Shown: positions 5,933 through 6,873 of the stretch, in pieces
Layout of the letters: every line of letters starts with the position of its first letter
How positions within the stretch are numbered: the first letter of the stretch is position 1
Source of the DNA: an uncultured Eubacteriales bacterium
GTDB lineage: Bacteria > Bacillota > Clostridia > Oscillospirales > Oscillospiraceae
Assembly: GCA_902461475.1 (NCBI GenBank)
Contig: CABPXX010000067.1
Location: 1 to 6,873 of the forward strand
DNA length: 6,873 nucleotides
Direction: 5' to 3'
The notes under the pieces: model-generated
What the model saw: only the letters and a program-made list of their open reading frames with translations
Told to the model about the DNA's origin: nothing
Databases searched by the model: none
Made by a program: the position numbers and the translations under genes

Positions 5933-6469
5933 GTGCCTCAGCTGCACCTGACGGGCATTGGGGTGCAGTTGTCTGACGAGCCGGAGCGTTGGAAGATCAT
6001 CCACCACTTCCGGTGGGTGGATAGCCCCGCCTTTTATGGTACCGAATCGTTCCAACTTACTCCCGCCTATGCCGACACATCATATTGGCTTTTTACTGAA
6101 AACGATGTGCACGGCCGCCTTCTGTACGACGACAACGGCGCGACCTTCGTCTCTCCCTATGCCCGTCTGGAGAAAGCCTCTTACACCTACGACTCCATCT
6201 TTTGGGGCCAGCAAACGAATTTAGACTGGTTTGCCTCCTTCTCTCTTCCTCGTCAGGGAAGCAATCACCGGGGCTATGTGGCATACTCTGTGTTTCCCAC
6301 AACTCCAGGTGAAACCGCCACAATCTCTTCTATCGTTCAGTATACCCACCAGACTTCACAATTTCAGTATCCGGTGCTCACGGCCACAGACCACCAGCAA
6401 AAAAATCCCTCTTTGGGGGCTGGTCGGCCCTTCTCCACCGTTCAAACCATGCTGCAATTTGCCCCTTAA
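5933..6469 (+). CDS. C-terminal extracytoplasmic domain of the same broken membrane-protein gene (178 aa)
   Basis: This is the in-frame continuation of 5045-5932 after the TAA. It has no membrane helix and no signal peptide, so it would be mislocated if made alone. The composition is that of an exported beta-rich domain: many Tyr, Trp, Phe, Thr and Ser, with phrases such as FYGTESFQLTPAY, IFWGQQTNLDWFASFSLPRQ and HRGYVAYSV. It ends with VQTMLQFAP and TAA. A GTG lies directly after the upstream TAA, with only GAGGG (5925-5929, partly within the last codons) as a weak ribosome site 3-4 bases away, so re-initiation by the terminating ribosome is possible but unproven. I infer that this is the second half of one disrupted gene rather than a separate gene. 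No known function is recognised. Confidence 0.6.
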   Translation: MPQLHLTGIGVQLSDEPERWKIIHHFRWVDSPAFYGTESFQLTPAYADTSYWLFTENDVHGRLLYDDNGATFVSPYARLEKASYTYDSIFWGQQTNLDWFASFSLPRQGSNHRGYVAYSVFPTTPGETATISSIVQYTHQTSQFQYPVLTATDHQQKNPSLGAGRPFSTVQTMLQFAP

Positions 6470-6487
6470 CCTCTGAAAGTTCAATGC

Positions 6488-6528
6488 AAAACAGGGATTC
6501 CTCCATCTTTGGGAGAAATCCCTGTTTT
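6488..6528. terminator. Bidirectional terminator between convergent genes
   Basis: AAAACAGGGATT (6488-6499) pairs perfectly with AATCCCTGTTTT (6517-6528), a 12-bp stem. Inside it CTCC (6501-6504) can pair with GGAG (6512-6515) after a one-base mismatch. On both strands the 3' arm ends in four T residues. It sits between the plus-strand stop at 6469 and the minus-strand thiC stop at 6533, so it can end transcription from both sides. Confidence 0.9.
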
Positions 6529-6530
6529 CA

Positions 6531-6873
6531 TTACAGAATGTCGATGTACTCTCCGCTGAGAGCCTTGTTCATGCTGCGTACGGCACAGAACTTGCCGCAC
6601 ATGGAACAGCTGTCCTCGTGCTCCGGGGCCCGGTCATCCCGGATGCCCTTGGCTGTCTCCGGGTCAATGGCACATTCCCACTGCTTGTCCCAATCGAAGG
6701 TCCGCCGGGCATCGGCCATGGCGTCGTCCAGGTCTCTGGCGTGGGGAATTTTCTTGGCGATGTCCGCGGCGTGGGCGGCAATGCGGGAGGCAATGATTCC
6801 CTGCTTCACGTCCTCCACATTGGGCAGAGCCAAATGTTCGGCGGGGGTCACATAGCACAGGAAGGCAGCGCCT
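6531..6873 (-). CDS. thiC: Phosphomethylpyrimidine synthase ThiC, C-terminal part, runs off the right edge
   Basis: ThiC is a radical-SAM enzyme that converts aminoimidazole ribotide to hydroxymethylpyrimidine phosphate in thiamine synthesis. The last 113 residues are present. They begin [20 protein letters not shown], continue with [20 protein letters not shown], and contain the iron-sulfur motif [11 protein letters not shown] close to the C-terminus. In ThiC the [4Fe-4S] cluster site is characteristically C-terminal. The cysteine spacing here is CX2CX3C, one residue shorter than CX2CX4C of the E. coli enzyme; I believe this shorter form occurs in clostridial and archaeal ThiC. The true start lies outside the window, because the frame is open to the edge; the GTG at 6851 is an internal Val codon. 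The gene ends in two consecutive in-frame stops (TAA at 6533-6531, TGA at 6530-6528), followed at once by the shared terminator. Any TPP riboswitch would be upstream, outside this window. Confidence 0.96.
   Translation of the reverse strand, partial: GAAFLCYVTPAEHLALPNVEDVKQGIIASRIAAHAADIAKKIPHARDLDDAMADARRTFDWDKQWECAIDPETAKGIRDDRAPEHEDSCSMCGKFCAVRSMNKALSGEYIDIL

Noticed and set aside
5402..6055. 217-codon minus-strand open frame crossing the TAA at 5930
   Set aside because: It is rich in His, Gln, Pro and Arg with no domain or ribosome site, and the plus-strand frame has a promoter, ribosome site and clear membrane helices. It is a shadow.
6531..6873. TPP riboswitch for thiC
   Set aside because: Only the 3' end of thiC is in the window; its leader would lie beyond the right edge and cannot be judged.
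1..6873. Insertion sequence, integrase, attachment site or CRISPR array around the ars cassette
   Set aside because: I see no transposase or integrase, no terminal inverted repeats, no tRNA and no regular repeat-spacer pattern, so transfer of the cassette is not supported by this window.

Overview
The window looks like a chromosomal segment of a moderately GC-rich, gut-type Clostridia bacterium, probably Oscillospiraceae-like. The basis is strong AGGAGG-type ribosome binding sites, sigma-70-type promoters with 17-bp spacers, low-GC intergenic gaps between GC-richer genes, and the wording of the ArsR, ArsC and ThiC proteins. The genus is my guess; no rRNA or taxonomic marker is present.

Region 1 (1-2564, minus strand) is a two-gene ABC transporter operon of the LolD/MacB type: an intact ATPase (1899-2564) followed by an FtsX-like permease. 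The permease is split by one in-frame TAG at 1382-1384. The same frame stays open from there to the window edge and encodes the rest of the extracytoplasmic domain and the C-terminal membrane helices, so this is one gene cut by one nonsense codon.

Region 2 (2565-2742) is a compact divergent promoter region. It has one well-formed promoter on each strand and an operator-like palindrome between them.

Region 3 (2743-4967, plus strand) is an intact arsenic-resistance cassette: arsR, a terminator-like hairpin, an ArsP/DUF318-type permease, a small thioredoxin-fold protein with a Cys-rich N-terminal tail, and a thioredoxin-linked arsenate reductase (arsC), closed by a strong terminator. ArsR would sense trivalent arsenic. 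ArsC would reduce arsenate to arsenite. The small redox protein may supply electrons or handle the metalloid, and the permease would export it. No Acr3, ArsB, ArsA or ArsD is seen here.

Region 4 (4984-6469, plus strand) has its own promoter and one long frame of 474 sense codons for an unrecognised membrane protein: about seven membrane segments, then an extracytoplasmic domain. It is split by one in-frame TAA at 5930-5932, followed directly by a GTG codon.

Region 5 (6488-6873) holds a bidirectional terminator and the C-terminal end of thiC (thiamine pyrimidine synthase) on the minus strand, running off the right edge.

The most notable feature is that the genes on both sides of the intact ars cassette are each broken by exactly one in-frame stop with no frameshift. 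Recent decay, sequence error and stop-codon suppression can all explain this and can be told apart by simple tests.
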